DNA from: Deinandra increscens subsp. villosa
Taxonomy: Eukaryota; Streptophyta; Magnoliopsida; Asterales; Asteraceae
Reading direction: 5' to 3'
Length of the DNA stretch: 64,000 bases
Assembly (NCBI GenBank): GCA_039602395.1
Contig: JBCNJP010000025.1
Location: forward strand, 43,812,922 to 43,876,921
Shown here: one piece after another, positions 63,932 through 64,000 of the stretch
Layout of the letters: each line of letters begins with the position of its first letter
How positions within the stretch are numbered: the stretch's first letter is position 1
The notes under the pieces: generated by a model
What the model was told of the DNA's origin: nothing
The model's input: only the letters and a program-made list of their open reading frames with translations
Database searches by the model: none
Made by a program: the position numbers and the translations under genes

Positions 63932-64000
63932 TGCCCCACGATGGGCGCCAAACTATTTTAGTAAAAAATCGACAAGATGATTTCGTATTCCAAACTTAGA
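63932..64000 (-). mobile_element. Primer-binding site and LTR end of Tat element copy 2
   Basis: Minus-strand TGGCGCCCATCGTGGGGCA at 63950-63932 differs by one base from copy 1. The LTR 3' end starts at about 63954 and leaves the window. Confidence 0.8.

Overview
The window looks like repeat-rich nuclear DNA from a flowering plant, most likely a member of the Asteraceae. The reasons are the A+T-rich intergenic DNA, spliced plant-type genes, and nested LTR retrotransposons whose ends and extra ORFs resemble those I associate with composite genomes. The family assignment is inference; the plant origin is secure. Two runs of exactly 500 N (30751-31250 and 59717-60216) are scaffold gaps of unknown true size. 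No intact single-copy host gene was found.

Layout, left part (1-19000). The 3' end of a Ty1/copia element with a long extra ORF (1-4550) abuts a reverse-oriented Copia LTR with its primer-binding site (4692-5053). Next comes a decayed CACTA (En/Spm) TNP2 transposase on the minus strand (5090-7015). A Copia 3' end on the minus strand (7668-9130) interrupts a short plus-strand coding fragment and is itself cut by a long chromovirus-like LTR (9131 to about 11440). An array of the palindrome TTTCACATGTGAAA and its relatives fills 11.9-14.7 kb. A 5'-truncated brassinosteroid-signalling-kinase (BSK) gene copy lies on the minus strand at 15499-17008.

Middle (19000-30750) is gene-poor and holds small DNA transposons with clear boundaries: a 220-bp foldback, a 719-bp hAT-like element with an 8-bp duplication, two Mutator-like elements with 9-bp duplications, a Helitron 3' terminus, and Copia remnants.

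Right part (31250-64000) is a nest of LTR elements. A Ty3/gypsy Tat-type fragment carries an antisense spliced ORF of the gypsy-type-transposase family. A Copia element has gag but no pol. A chromovirus (Tekay/Del-like) block at 37096-54116 contains a hybrid element and a second degenerate element that appear to share one LTR, itself split by a truncated LINE. Then come a reverse-oriented chromovirus LTR with a Tourist-like MITE and two tRNA-like modules, and finally two Tat gag copies nested around a chromovirus LTR fragment.

The most notable signals are non-coding. One is a 13-copy TAGCGRACTT array with about 21-bp spacing inserted in a gag gene. Another is four 42-bp tandem hairpins between a primer-binding site and gag. 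Others are palindromic islands shared by divergent chromovirus LTRs, inverted TCCGAACT/AGTTCGGA clusters upstream of the TATA box in four Copia LTR copies, and a hybrid chromovirus whose similarity to its neighbour jumps at a 7-bp microhomology. Most inactivating mutations are C-to-T or G-to-A, which suggests deamination of methylated, silenced DNA.
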